DNA from: Gnomoniopsis sp. IMI 355080
Lineage: Eukaryota; Ascomycota; Sordariomycetes; Diaporthales; Gnomoniaceae
Assembly: GCA_027946555.1 (NCBI GenBank)
Contig: JAPEVC010000021.1
Coordinates: forward strand, 1-64,000
DNA length: 64,000 nucleotides
Reading direction: 5' to 3'
Shown: piece by piece, positions 46,410 through 57,632 of the stretch
How positions within the stretch are numbered: the stretch's first letter is position 1
How the letters are laid out: each line of letters opens with the position of its first letter
Notes under the pieces: generated by a model
Told to the model about the DNA's origin: nothing
What the model saw: only the letters and a program-made list of their open reading frames with translations
The model's database searches: none
Position numbers and translations under genes: made by a program

Positions 46410-47261
46410 ATGGCTGTCACCTCCAACGTCCCACGCGGTCCCGTCACCGCAAAACTCAATTACTTCAACCCGCCCGCTGATGGCGCAGCACCCTTCAACC
46501 ACGTCGATACGCCTCCGGAGGGCCAGCCACAAAACAACTTTGGCGCCGTGGCCATCGAGACCCAGATCCACGACATTCGCGGCCACGAGTCTGAGTATAA
46601 TCTTGACAAGGATGCCTTCGCCGTCATTCAAGACGTCCCTGAATCTGCAGAAAAGGAGTTTGTGGACGATGCATCCATTCAGGAAAAGTACTACCCGGAG
46701 GTCGAGGAGCTATTGCTCAAGAATGTTCCTGGCGCCAATCGGGTCGTCTTCTTTGATCACACCGTCCGTCGAGCAGACCCGAACGCCAAGCGTGGCCCGG
46801 TCAATCGCACGCACATCGACCAAACCGCAGTATCGGCGGCAATGCGTGTGAAGAGACATCTCGGCGATGATGCGGAAAAGTTGTTGCAAGGGCGCTACCG
46901 AATCATCAACGTGTGGCGGCCGCTGAACAAAAAGCCTGTGGAAAGCTTTCCCTTGGCATTCGCATCGTCGTACTCGGTTGAGGATGCGGATATTGTTCCC
47001 GTGGAGCATCGGTACAACAATGGTTATACGGGATTCACAGCTGCTATCAAGCACAATGCGAGCCAGAAATGGAACTATTTGAGTGGTATGACCGGGGATG
47101 AAAGGCTCTTGTTGGAATGCTTCGACAGTGAAGCGCTGCGTCAAGGTTCAAAGGTGGCCGGTGGACGCGTGGCGCATACTGCTTTCGAGCACCCACATAC
47201 CTACCCTCATGCCGAGGGTCGAGAAAGTATTGAGGTGAGGACTTTGGTCTTTGGACCATGA
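46410..47261 (+). CDS. AsaB/GA4-desaturase-family oxidoreductase-like protein
   Basis: Intronless, 283 residues. It matches the fungal family annotated as GA4 desaturase, AsaB hydroxylase/desaturase or CmcJ-like. Marks: the N-terminal TAKLNYFNPPADG, the block VVFFDHTVRRADP, a VNRTHIDQT segment that likely supplies metal-ligand His and Asp, the block YRIINVWRPLNKKPVESFPLAFAS, WNYLSGMTGDERLLLECFDS and the C-terminal AHTAFEHPHT...ESIEVRTLVF. Members act in secondary metabolism or alkaloid-type oxidations, but many have no known substrate. The ATG at 46410 has A at -3. No other pathway gene is adjacent; the neighbouring left interval contains decayed coding sequence. Confidence 0.88.
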   Translation: MAVTSNVPRGPVTAKLNYFNPPADGAAPFNHVDTPPEGQPQNNFGAVAIETQIHDIRGHESEYNLDKDAFAVIQDVPESAEKEFVDDASIQEKYYPEVEELLLKNVPGANRVVFFDHTVRRADPNAKRGPVNRTHIDQTAVSAAMRVKRHLGDDAEKLLQGRYRIINVWRPLNKKPVESFPLAFASSYSVEDADIVPVEHRYNNGYTGFTAAIKHNASQKWNYLSGMTGDERLLLECFDSEALRQGSKVAGGRVAHTAFEHPHTYPHAEGRESIEVRTLVFGP

Positions 47262-47583
47262 GGACTGGCTCGAAAAACAATTTGTAAGATGGCGAGACCA
47301 ACGGAAGCGAAAATTGCGGGGGAATGGATTTGTATAATGCCTGTACAGGGTCTCGTAGCGCAATGAAGAACATCAATATTGTTGACCGTGCTTTTCATGA
47401 CCTCGCACGCACCAGAGCATCCTCCATTACTTAAATACTTGTCTTAACAAGCCTATTGGCTCAAATGGCCATTGACCACTAGGCGTTGTGCCGCGTAATC
47501 TTGAACGTCCTCAGTCAATGGCTGGTTTGAGCATCGTCTCTCTCGTCAAGATGGCGTCTGTATCGTAGCCGGACTCCTCATTC
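47262..47583. other. Convergent 3' interval
   Basis: About 320 bases between the AsaB-like gene and SDS3 stops. No feature recognised. Confidence 0.6.
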
Positions 47584-49220
47584 CTAACCACGGCGGCGAC
47601 CCCTTGTGCTGCCCTGACGGCTCATAGCTCCTCCCGAATTCTGACGACTCATCGGCACTCCTCCAAGATTGCCCTGGTGGTGAGGAGGGTTGATGGACTC
47701 GCCTCGAATGTTGCTATTTTCGACCTTGAGGTCGGCTCGAAGGTCATCTACGTTTGGACGCGGCCCTTGCAGGATCGCACTAAATTTCTTCTCCTCGCCA
47801 GGTCGTTGGGTCACAGCCTCCAAAATCTTGCGTCCACCGTTAGGGTTGTCGAAGTTAGAGCCAGGGCCGTTGATCTGCTCGTACTGGCGGAGAGCGGCCA
47901 TGGCATGCAGGTCGCCAAGGGCGTCATCTGCTCCCAAAGGAGCTGGGCCGCTAGAATCAGTCATGGGCTTTGCTTTATTGTAAGGCTGCAATTGAAACGG
48001 GGGGAGCCTGGGCTCTTGCGCTGCCTCAAGCCGCTCAAGGTTGCTGGGCAGCTCGATAGGGCCCAGGGCCTCGATACCAATGATCTTGTTGTCATAGAAG
48101 TTGGCGTTGTGTGCTCCTCGTGTACTCCTGGTGGCATGGGAAACCTGGCGTTCCATAGTCGGTGCTGACGGCTGCATGGAATCGCCATCTTCACCATCGT
48201 CGCCATCCTCGGGCCCGCTCTCGGAAGGCGACGAGCCTTGCCCGTCCCTTGTTTTGTGTCGCAGCATGTATTTATGAGCGGCAAGGGCGGCATTGTTGTA
48301 TGCCATTGACAACTCCTTGTCAGTGAACAACTTGTCGATGCTGTAGACAGGGCCAGTCATCTTGCCGTAACGGAGCCGGTCAGTCTGCCAGACGGGAGTG
48401 ACACCATTGACATCCAACGCCCGACGCTGTGGAGCTGGCGACCCGTCCTCGTCATTGCCATTTCGCTTTCTCTTCTTGTTTTCGGAAAAGCCAGGCATCT
48501 CCTCGATCTCTCGCCTCAGCCGCGTAGCTCTTTTTCCGTGGGTACCGCCGGGACTAGCAGGGTTGTTGATACTGAACTGATTGGGATGGAGGAGCAGGGC
48601 GGAAGCATCACTAATCTCAAGAGCTTCCTTCTCCTTACTCAAACGAAACTTCTTAGCTGTGATTGTGTTGATCAGCCGATCGCGGACGGTCGAGGATAAA
48701 TATGCGTGCTCCCGCTTCGCTTGCTGGATCTTGTAGTTGTAGACGTTGCGATGTTCCTCGCATTTGGCGTCATATTCTCTCTGTCGAATTAGGTCAGTCA
48801 GTGAAGCTTTGCAGGGCGTCATCAGGAAAGGGACCTTACTTTTTGCTTGTTGATCTCATAGTCGCGCTCCTCCATGAGGTCCTCGATATCTTGTTTCCAG
48901 TCCCGGAATCGAGGACCGGCCATGCTTAGAAGGGTTTTGGCGGTCTCAGGGTCGGTGTTTTGCAATGGAATATCCGACTCGTCGTCAGCAAGAGCGTCGA
49001 GGGGTCGGTCAACGTATGGATCGACGCGCATGATGAGAGTGGTATCGAGTTGGATCTTCTGCAGTTGCTCTCGGTAGGCACTGTCGCGGCCACGCGAGAA
49101 ATTATCGGACAGCTGTTGGATGCGATCTTGAAGAAGCTGGCGCTTCCTCTCCCGCTTCGACTCATTGCGTGCTGAGGGAGCACCCTCGTGAGGCACCCCG
49201 GCGGCGGAGTTTGCAGCCAT
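47584..49220 (-). CDS. sds3: Sds3-like subunit of the Sin3/Rpd3L histone deacetylase complex
   Basis: Exons on the minus strand: 49220-48840 and 48780-47584; 525 residues. The N-terminal coiled coil (about 20-130) has the Sds3 pattern KRERKRQLLQDRIQQL...YREQLQKIQLDTTLI and then VDPYVDRPLDAL. It is continued across the intron by REYDAKCEEHRNVYNYKIQQAKREHAYL and RLINTITAKKFRLSKEKEAL. LLHPNQFSI and a basic NKKRKR motif follow. The remainder is low complexity, ending in an RG-rich tail (GSTRGRRRG). In fungi Sds3 supports integrity of the Sin3-Rpd3 deacetylase and thus gene repression. It is longer than yeast Sds3 (about 330 residues), as usual in filamentous fungi. Confidence 0.85.
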
Positions 49221-50054
49221 TGTGAAAACCGGAATCGTTGAAGAGGAGGTGAAAGATCAATGAATAGAGGCTAAAGACAGGTTTGCTGGCGCACAACGGC
49301 ACCTTTGTGGTTATCGAAATCGTCAACGGACCGGAACGAGATCGGTGTTGGTGCGCTGAGCAAGATCGGAATTTTGAATAGCGGTGGCTGAAACCCGGCT
49401 TTCCTGGCTCGGTCGAGAACGTGAGATAGAAGCTTTGATATAACCTCGACTATCAAGCTGGAAAAGCGGTCGAAGAGTAGTGATGCTTTCGGGTGTGTAA
49501 GAGAGTCGGACGAGGAATGGGAATGAATGGTGCCTTTTGCTGGCGGCTGGCTGAAGATAGTTGGGGTTAGGGACTGCACAAAATTGAACAATAGTATGAC
49601 GAGTGCTATTCAGGATAATTGGTAGATGAATCGAGGTTGTTCTAGAGAAAGTTTCCGAAGGGTTCTTCAGTCGAAGAAACCTTTTCGTCAACAAACTTGG
49701 GACACAACGATCGGAGTTCGCTCGAGGAGTTCTGCACAAAAGAAGAGCAAGTCTAAAAGATGTCCAAGTGACCGCCTGAGGCGTGTGCATAGGCCGAGGC
49801 CGGTTTTGGAAGTACCCCAGTGCATACCTCCATCCCACGCCGGCAGCTTACGTAGTAGGTAGGTACCTTCCGCATCCCTGCCCAGTGGAAAGAACGTCAG
49901 CCAAATGTGCGCTTGCGCTTGAGGCTTCTCAAGTCGCGACAACTATTTCGTGCCGACGAGCAATAGTCGTTGGCTTTCCTCGTGCTCTCTCAAAACACTC
50001 AATGGACTTGTTTCTTTGCAAATTGATCTCTTCAACACCGTCCCACATGACATA
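49221..50054. promoter_or_regulatory. Divergent promoter interval SDS3-LSM1
   Basis: 834 bases between two start codons. AGGTACCT at 49861-49868, preceded by GTAGGT, is again the recurrent palindrome. No gene supported. Confidence 0.6.
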
Positions 50055-50751
50055 ATGGAGCACTTGCACCTCAACGATGCTCCTCCCGGCCAGGGAGGAA
50101 GCCCTCTCCGTCCTCCCCAAGGTCCTGCTGGTGCTCCCATGCTCGGCCGACCTCCTCCACCGCCTCAGCAATTGCCTGCTCAGATGTTCACAACTGCCGC
50201 GCAGCTCCTTGACTTGACCGACAGTAAGTCAGCTCCAGCTTAACGCCCTTGCCGCCGCACACAGAGGTGCTAACTTGGGGATTAGAAAAGCTCATGCTTG
50301 TCCTGCGTGATGGACGGAAGATGATGGGCGTTCTGCGTAGTTGGGATCAATTTGGTATGGCTCTTCTCCATCTCGGAACGACATGACGGTGTACTGAAAT
50401 TAACCTCGCCTGCCAGCCAACTTGGTCTTGCAATCAACAGTGGAGAGGATATTCGTGGCCCCCGAGGCAGTTCCCGCAACACATCCAAACAGTGAACAGA
50501 AGAGAGGACTATATGCAGACATACCACGAGGAATGTTTCTTGTACGAGGCGAGAACGTCATGCTGCTCGGCGAGATTGACCTCGATAAAGACGACGACCC
50601 ACCCCCCGGATACGACAAGGCCGACCCAGAGCTCGTGGAGAGCCTAGCAAAGGAGAGAAGGGCTGAGGAGAAGGCTAAGGATAAGAAGAAACAAAAGGGC
50701 TTGTCCGCTCTGGGCTTCGAGGGCGAGGCCGTTGGCGATGTCCTTTTATAG
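50055..50751 (+). CDS. lsm1: Lsm1, subunit of the cytoplasmic Lsm1-7 mRNA decay complex
   Basis: Lsm1-7-Pat1 binds oligoadenylated mRNA 3' ends and promotes decapping in P-bodies. Exons: 50055-50223, 50286-50354 and 50417-50751; 190 residues. A Pro/Gly/Gln-rich N-terminal extension (1-40) precedes the Sm fold: Sm1 with KKLMLVLRDGRKMMGVLRSWDQF, then ANLVLQSTVERIF, and Sm2 with RGMFLVRGENVMLLGEIDLDKDD. The C-terminal Lys/Glu-rich helix (about 150-178) is the Lsm1-specific tail. The RGEN Sm2 motif separates it from Lsm2-8 paralogues. Confidence 0.96.
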
Positions 50752-51315
50752 GATGCTTGAATAGGCACGACACGCTCTTGGTGTGATAATCATCACCAAC
50801 AATAACGTCGACAACATCGGCCCCGGTATGCAGGACACGTCATTCAAGCGAAGGAGACGGATTTGCCTCTCCTTAGTGCTGGTTGACTGTGAGGGCAGAA
50901 TATATTGTGAAATGCCCAAGCAGGCATTTACGCGCATGATCTGGCAAATCTGGTCTTGTGGCGGCCAGCTTATGGTACCAGTAGAGGTATCGTACATTTC
51001 AGCTGAAATTAGTTGAAATGAATAATTGCACATGCATCCAACCAAATATGCAAGTCCTCTGATTGTCATTGACGTGCCATCTTGCGCGGCATGCGTACTA
51101 AGCAGATGATACGGTATGGTCAAGCGCAGGAGGTGAGAGGTTTCAGAACAGCGAAGGACTCGAGATCAATTGTCATCGACATGCATGTCTGAGCATATCC
51201 ACATAAGGGCTTGCTTTTGAAATGAACAGCTCGCGACCTGACTTTACTGAGTCTAGCCGACCCAGGACCCATGTTTTGGCTACAAGGGACTGCTCAACAT
51301 ACAACACGCTCAAAT
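50752..51315. other. Convergent 3' interval
   Basis: About 560 bases between the ends of LSM1 and the glycosidase-like gene. Nothing recognised. Confidence 0.6.
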
Positions 51316-53739
51316 CTACAATCCCGGGACAAATCCCTCAACTCTCACATCCCATTCTTTGGGAAAGTGTGGTCCTGGCTCTTCATCCCAGCCACCGGCC
51401 ATCATCGCCATAGCAAGCAGCAGGGAGGCAGAGTTCGGGAAGTAGGGCGTCGCGACTCGTGAGACAGACATTGGATAGCCTGCATCATCGAACTGGAAGA
51501 CTGGATCGAGGAGATACGCCACCGCCTGGTTGACGTCGCCCAGCCGAAGGGAATTCATAGCAAGCAGCGAGAAGTCCCAACCATACGATTGCTCAAGATC
51601 CCACGTCTCCAGAATCTTGTGAGCAGTATTGTTGACGATACTCAGATTCAATGGTGGTCCGCTCATAGGAGGGGGCAGCCAGCCGTAAACACCAGCCATG
51701 GCTGGATGCTATTGCGCAGTTAGCGGCGTTGTTGCAGTACAGAATAGCCATACAACTTGCATCGTATGTAGTGGAGTTGTCGGTCCACATGTTGGGTATA
51801 CCCTCATACACGGGGTAAGTATCATCGACAACTGGCAACGGAGCCAAATTGTCTCGTACATGAACCCATCCTTGAGGGATCGACTTTCCCTGTCGTTGTT
51901 TCCACTTGATGGCAATATCAAGACCGAATCGCCAATACGCCAGCTCAAAGGTCGGATTGATCTATGGAGGATGGTCAGCTTCTGTTGGAAGATAAAGATA
52001 AAGACCTGGAGAAAAAACAACAAGGGTCCAAGGATACTTGCAGTAACATTTGGATTCGTGCTCTCGCTAACCGGGTACATTGGGGGTCCAAGATCATAGA
52101 CGCCCGTGGTCTCATTATACCAAGCGAAAGAGGCCATGAAGTCAGCGACGCCAGTCAATATCTCGTCCCAGACGTTCAAAGTGGAATTATTGGGAAATGA
52201 GCGGTACTCGATCTCGGCGAAATACATAGGATGAGGTTGCTGCCATATGAGAAGCGAATTGATCTCTCCGGGAGCGCTCCGGCCGGTAGGATCAGTCATT
52301 TTCCCCAGTCGAGCACCTGCATACCCTTGGAGACGGGCTCTATCGTAGGAAGATGGCAGAAAATCCTGATATATTCGCGGTATACTTCTGGACAGAAGGT
52401 CGAAGTGATCCCAGCGAGCGAAGTGCATCAGGTGCCAGAAGACTTGCTCAAGCTACAAGGAAGTCAGTATATCGTTATACCAAGCCATAAGTGAAAAGCC
52501 ACCGTTAGTCTGTCCTGTAAAAGACTGTCTGACCAAAGGCATTGTACCAATTGTTGATTGGAGGCACTTGTTGAGATGTGTAGAGATCAACCCACATGGA
52601 ATTTTCCGTACCACCCATTGTTTACGAGACCGGATTCCTGGGGTGGGTAAGAGGATGCTGAGTTGACAGCTACAAGATATTGTGAAAGAATAATGCGCCT
52701 TTGCAATTCAGTCGCATTAGCCGAATCAGCTGAAGTAAGATCAATAAAGGCTCCAGAGGTCCAATAATCTTCCCACCAAGACTCGGCGTCTTTTACTAAG
52801 CTTTCAAAAGACACAATGTTGGAGATTGCGGCTGGTGAGAAGTTTGCTGTTAAGTCCAGTTTGTTTGAGCCTGGGACTGTGAGGAAATATCGGTGAGTCC
52901 CATTGTCGGGACCGCGAACCTTGCCGTCGCCTGCCCATGCCGCGGTCATCACATAGCTGTTGTCATCAATGGTGTGTAAAATGCTACATTTGTTCTCGGA
53001 TTTCTCCAGTGATGTTGAATGGTTGCTGGTGGCATTCCACAGACCGACAAAAGGTGCGTCAAACTTGTTGACATCCGGATAAGGGAAGTCGAAGAAGAGC
53101 CCAAGCGTACCATTAGATAGGAGATCGGACTCAACACTGATTCCGACAGTGTCAGAATCGGATGCCGTTCGTGTTTCCACCTTGACATGAACGCCTTTGT
53201 ACGTGAAAGTCGAGACCAGAGATCCGGACCAGAGGTTCAACACCTGGATCTTATCCTCCAGATCACTCTCTTCGACTTGTAAGCCCCCGAAATCGAGGCC
53301 TATATTGGCCAAATTCAAACGTTGTGGGTTCTGAATGAGCCAGTTCGAGATGTCGTTCTCGGCAGGGTTCGGCTGATCATAATTCACGAGACGTCCGTGA
53401 GTCCACCAGTCTAGGCCAGTGAAGTCTAGGGCTTGGTCAGCAACATATGAGACAGAGAGAGAAGGGGCTATTTTTACCATCGATTGAAGTCTGGTTTGGT
53501 GTGGTTGGCAGACTAAAGTTGTGCCAACCCCATGTGGACATAATTGCCCAAGGACTAAAAGTCTGCAAGCCTGTTATATCTGCACCGAAAGCAAAATTGC
53601 CATTTCCGACTTGCAACGGTGTCACAGCGTTGGTTGCATTGCGTTGAACGTTGAACTTGTCAACGATTTGGCGTCTGCTTATGAGCGGCTCTGATATTAC
53701 GCCAGGTAGGGCGAAGAGGAAAAAGAATAGGCCAGACAT
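51316..53739 (-). CDS. Secreted six-hairpin glycosidase-like protein
   Basis: Exons on the minus strand: 53739-53478, 53425-52596, 52452-52042, 51961-51761 and 51708-51316; 698 residues. Signal peptide MSGLFFFLFALPGVIS. The N-terminal beta-rich domain has TPLQVGNGNFAFGADITGLQTF; the (alpha/alpha)6 barrel region has NNGWYGKFHLEQVFWHLMHFARWDHFDLL, ELAYWRFGLDIAIKW, HPAMAGVYGWLPP and LEQSYGWDFSLLAMNSLRLG. This is the GH95/GH65-like six-hairpin fold; catalytic acids would be in the WHLMHFARWDH and NPTFELAYWRFG neighbourhoods, but I cannot assign them. There are many N-glycosylation sequons. Introns 3 and 4 have GC donors (GCAAGT). Substrate unknown. A continuous protein results only if these GC-AG introns are accepted. 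Confidence 0.82.
51709..51760 (-). other. GC-AG intron 4 of the glycosidase-like gene
   Basis: 52-base intron beginning GCAAGTTGTA and ending GCAATAG, with a CTAAC branch site. It joins NSTTYD to HPAMAGVYGW in phase. Confidence 0.82.
51962..52041 (-). other. GC-AG intron 3 of the glycosidase-like gene
   Basis: 80-base intron beginning GCAAGTATCC and ending CCATAG on the minus strand. It joins NPNVT to INPTFELAYW in phase. No GT donor nearby yields the conserved sequence. Confidence 0.8.
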
Positions 53740-55038
53740 CTCGCACAGTTGGTGGAGTCCAGGAGAATGACCAAAACCGTCAGAGTAACAGGAATATCAT
53801 ATTTGACCCAAGAAGCAACCAATGTAGCTCTTGAAGCTGTGGGTATACACGCAACATACCAAGCAAGCCCGACAATATCCTCCTATCATGTAGAATTCAC
53901 CCGCTTATGAAGACATACTCGCCCAATGTTGACCCGAGTAAGTCGATCAGTGGACGAGGGCTCTTACCGGTGACATGATGCTGGCACTAGCATCGAAACC
54001 CCACTTCGCCTGTATTCTCCCCATTGAGGCTATACTGGCTACTTATTCATGTCGTCTTCAGCCGGCGGTCCCAAATGCGGAGAAGCGGTACAAGGCCTGG
54101 GCCCGGGGGTCACAGGGCCTCGCTGACTAGGGTAGCGGTAAGAGTCCACTTACTATGTATTGCCATGTTGTTACAATAAAGCCCTCTATCACGTTTTTGA
54201 AAAATTGTGCCTAGTAGAGGAAAATGTCTCGTGTAAGGCCTTATCAGTGGGCTGGCGTCCCAGCGACAAACTTGCAGCGTCGTGAGACCAGTTCACGCCC
54301 CTCTTGGACCAACGAGCAGAGGTCGTGGACAGCGTAACCGTTCATGCAATCCATAGAGACAATTCCAGACATTGTTTATGGCCCGACTGCGGAATATGCG
54401 TGCGTCCCGAGGCCATGGTGAACTACTATACAAGATCATAGTCTGACGAGCTAACAAATTGGTCAAAACAAATTGACTATGTCGTGATGATTTGGGCTTG
54501 TACATGTACATAGTACCTAGTAGAGGTTGAGATGACTTGCAGTGTTTACAGGGATCAGTAGGATAGCAAGGCTTCAGGGGCAGGGGATGCAGATGGCAGG
54601 CGTGGCCCAACCTTAATTTGATCGTCGCGCGTATTTACACAGGACATAGCGTGTAGACGCCCAGTGGGTCACTGAGCAACCGCCAAGGGTGAAGTATTTA
54701 TGCTGGGCACCTGCATGCACTGACGCAACTTGGGCTTTGGACAAGCCGTAACACGGACATCCCGCCCATCTCGCAACACAATCATTATTGTCTTTTCCCA
54801 CCTCTCGTCACACGACCACGTATCTCTTCATTACTCAAAGTGTTGGGGAAAACGACACCCGGTTTTGTCTGCCATCCTTCAAGTGGGTTGAACCTTTCGG
54901 TACGGTTACCCATGAAACGCGTTCGTCATTCTCTTGATACTACAGAATACTGACAACCCCATGTTGCAGCCATTCTCGGCAATTCCCACGCGCATTTTCC
55001 GACGACGACAACGGCGACTGCGCCTACGCCGAGTAACG
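53740..55038. other. Divergent interval between the glycosidase-like gene and MOB1
   Basis: 1.3 kb holding both promoters. A GTACCTAG half-site lies at 54513-54520. The frame of MOB1 stays open upstream to about 54934, but without a better start. No other gene. Confidence 0.6.
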
Positions 55039-56035
55039 ATGACGTCCTTTATCACCACCGTGTATGTCCCTTACCATTCCCCTCCTTGTCCACTACGGTC
55101 TCTGCCGCTCAAACATGAATTTCGAGGCGCTCAACAGTGGGCGCAAAAGCTCGGAAATTGCTGTTTCTCTGAGGCAGGGGAGGTAGACAAAGCAGATAAG
55201 GAAGAAGAAGCACCTGTCAACAATCGCGCAGACGTAGCTGAGGAAGGCGACACGAGCTTACAATCGGATAATAGCAGCAATAATCGCCGGAGTCAGTTCC
55301 GGCCCCGACCAGGCGGCAAAGCAGGTGCTACTAGCTACCAGCTGCGACAATATGCCGAGGCGACCTTGGGCGGAGGAAGTCTTCGCAAGATTGTCAAGCT
55401 ACCCGAAGGCGAGGATGAGAATGAATGGTTTGCAGTCAACAGTATGTTTTTTTTTTAACCAGAATCAAGACACAAAGACTTTGTCTGACGACAACCATAG
55501 TGGTCGACTTCTACAACCAGATCAATTTGCTCTACGGAGCCATCACAGAATTCTGCTCGCCGCAATCGTGTCCTGAGATGAAGGCCACCGATGAGTATGT
55601 CGACAACTTTCAGACAAGCTCTGTCTTGACCGCCACAACCCGCTAATAGACCTTTCTAGATTCGAGTATCTTTGGCAGGACAACGAGAACTACAAGAGGC
55701 CAACCAAAATGGCCGCGCCAGCCTACATCGAGCAGCTCATGACCTGGGTTCAAGGCAGCATCGACAACGAGGCCGTCATGCCCAGTCGGATTGGTGTTCC
55801 TTTCCCCAAAACGTTTCCCTCGTTAGTTCGCCAAATTTTCAAGCGTATGTACCGCGTTTATGCCCACATCTACTGCCATCACTACCCGGTCATTCGCGAG
55901 CTCGGATTGGAGCCCCACCTCAACACCAGCTTCAAGCAGTACGTCCTGTTCATCGATGAGCATAACCTTGCCACCGGGAAAGATTTCTGGGGCCCTCTAG
56001 GCGATTTGGTGGATAGCATGCTGCGCAGCGATTGA
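55039..56035 (+). CDS. mob1: Mob1, NDR/LATS kinase co-activator
   Basis: Binds and activates the NDR kinase of the septation/mitotic exit network. Exons: 55039-55061, 55278-55441, 55501-55594 and 55660-56035; 218 residues. Core: [39 protein letters not shown], then [18 protein letters not shown]. Zinc ligands are C81 and C86 ([10 protein letters not shown]) and two His in the [10 protein letters not shown] segment. The C-terminus runs to [16 protein letters not shown]. The first exon has only 23 bases (MTSFITTV). Intron 1 (216 bases) is a multiple of three and contains no stop, so a retained form would be 290 residues with an acidic insert. Confidence 0.97.
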
Positions 56036-56630
56036 GCGGTTGCGAGCAAGTGCACCATCAACGGAACAGGGCGGTCTCGTATTTTCGCGCGTTTTGGTAC
56101 TGGCGTTGGGGCATACTGGTCGTGATAGGCACGTCTTGGAGTATAGGATTTTTTCATGGCTGGGTTTGCCATTGCCTGCAGGTGATACACGCATATGTTC
56201 ATGCTGGCAGTTGATAATTGTGGGCTAGAACATGAGGTAGAACAAATGATGGTATGCGACAACCAGCTCCAGGCCTGTGGTTTCGGTCTGTATGTATCGT
56301 GTGACGAATACTGGGATCCATCAGCAGGACAAGTTACATCCGAGCAGCTTTTTGATTACAGTCAACACATGGACGCCGTCCAGAGCGAGAAAATGAGGCC
56401 TGTCCGTCTCTCTTCCCACGTCTGCTTCTGCGACAGCCTGCAAAATGCCGGTCGAAGATCGTCAAGTAAATTTCAAGACTAAGCGCGTTCGTCTCTCTAA
56501 TTCTGGCTCATCAACTGCGTTGAATGCTGGTAGTACCATGGACGCAAAATTTGCCCGCTTTCTCCCCGAGTTCCCCTCTCAGCCTATCTCTGCATCCAAC
56601 ACCATTTCATCAGCACCAAAAAAACTTACT
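56036..56630. other. Convergent 3' interval MOB1-ATP5
   Basis: About 600 bases between the stops of the two genes. Nothing recognised. Confidence 0.6.
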
Positions 56631-57632
56631 CTACAGGGTGTCGGTGAGCAGCTTGTTCATCTTGGCGATCTTGGATGAGACAGAGAGATCAATGGTCCTG
56701 TCACCAATCTCAACGACTAGGCCTCCAACAATGTCGGGGTTGACCTGATTCTATTAGTATCACTGCCAGTCATGGGGAACTTGGCAATCCAGCCGTATCC
56801 TTACCTCGTTGGTCACCTTAAGCTTCTTGCCCTGGCCGACGTAAGGTGACTTTTGCACAGCGGTCTCCAAGCGGCCCAAAGTCCTGTTGTCCAGAGGCTG
56901 GAACGCGATTTTCGTCAGCACTTTATTCACACGAACCATAAAGTAATCCTGGACAGAATCCTTATCCAGGTGGTTCTGCCCCCCTCCGTATCCTCATCAA
57001 GCCACGTACCTGGGCGCTCGTAACTGTCATCTCGACCTCACCGTGGGCAGCACTGATCAACTGGCCGAACTTGTTGCAGACGCCGCTGAGAAGGGATAGG
57101 CGATTGTTCTCGGCCAGGGTGCGGAGCAGGTTCTTGACGGTTTCGCCGCCACCGCCGGCTTGCTTCTCGAGCTCAGCAACGACCTGGCTCTTGTCGGCGG
57201 CGCTCAGCGTCGGCGCCTCGAGGATCGTCACCAGCTTGGTATCCTTGGCCAAGAGGCCACCCAACTTGCTAAGCGCAGCGCCGGTAGGCTCGAGGGAGGA
57301 GGTCTTGACGGCGGCCGTGTACTGTTGAAGCGTCAGAAATGACGCAACGGGTTAGCCCTTCCTGCTTCCAACTTCTCGACATTGTCTGGGTCGGACGCGA
57401 GCCAATTGACCAGCTGGAGATGTCCTATGCAAGCCTAGCCAGCTTTTTGTCTTCGGGATGAATCGGCGCGGTGACGTACCAGGGCAGTGGCATAGGTGCC
57501 ATCGAGGCCGAAGAGCGCGACGGGAGGCTTGACGGTCTCGTTGGCGGCGGCGTACGAGCGAATCTGCGAGGCAAAGGCCCGCGAGGGAGCTGCAGCCCGG
57601 GTAGAGCGGAGCAGTGCTTGTCTCGACAACAT
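56631..57632 (-). CDS. atp5: Mitochondrial ATP synthase subunit 5 (OSCP)
   Basis: Peripheral-stalk subunit linking F1 to the stator. Exons on the minus strand: 57632-57480, 57321-57010, 56897-56805 and 56744-56631; 223 residues. The N-terminal presequence MLSRQALLRSTRAAAPSRAFASQIRSYA is basic and amphipathic, as for matrix import. The OSCP fold follows: PPVALFGLDGTYATALYTAAVK, LLRTLAENNRLSLLSGVCNKF, the conserved EVEMTVTSAQPLDNRTLGRLE and the signature VNPDIVGGLVVEIGDRTIDLSVSSKIAKMNKLL. It ends DTL. Length matches the family. Confidence 0.97.

Noticed and set aside
49323..49838. 171-codon minus-strand open frame in the SDS3-LSM1 interval
   Set aside because: Located in the SDS3 leader/promoter, no recognisable protein features, and it would overlap the likely 5' UTR.
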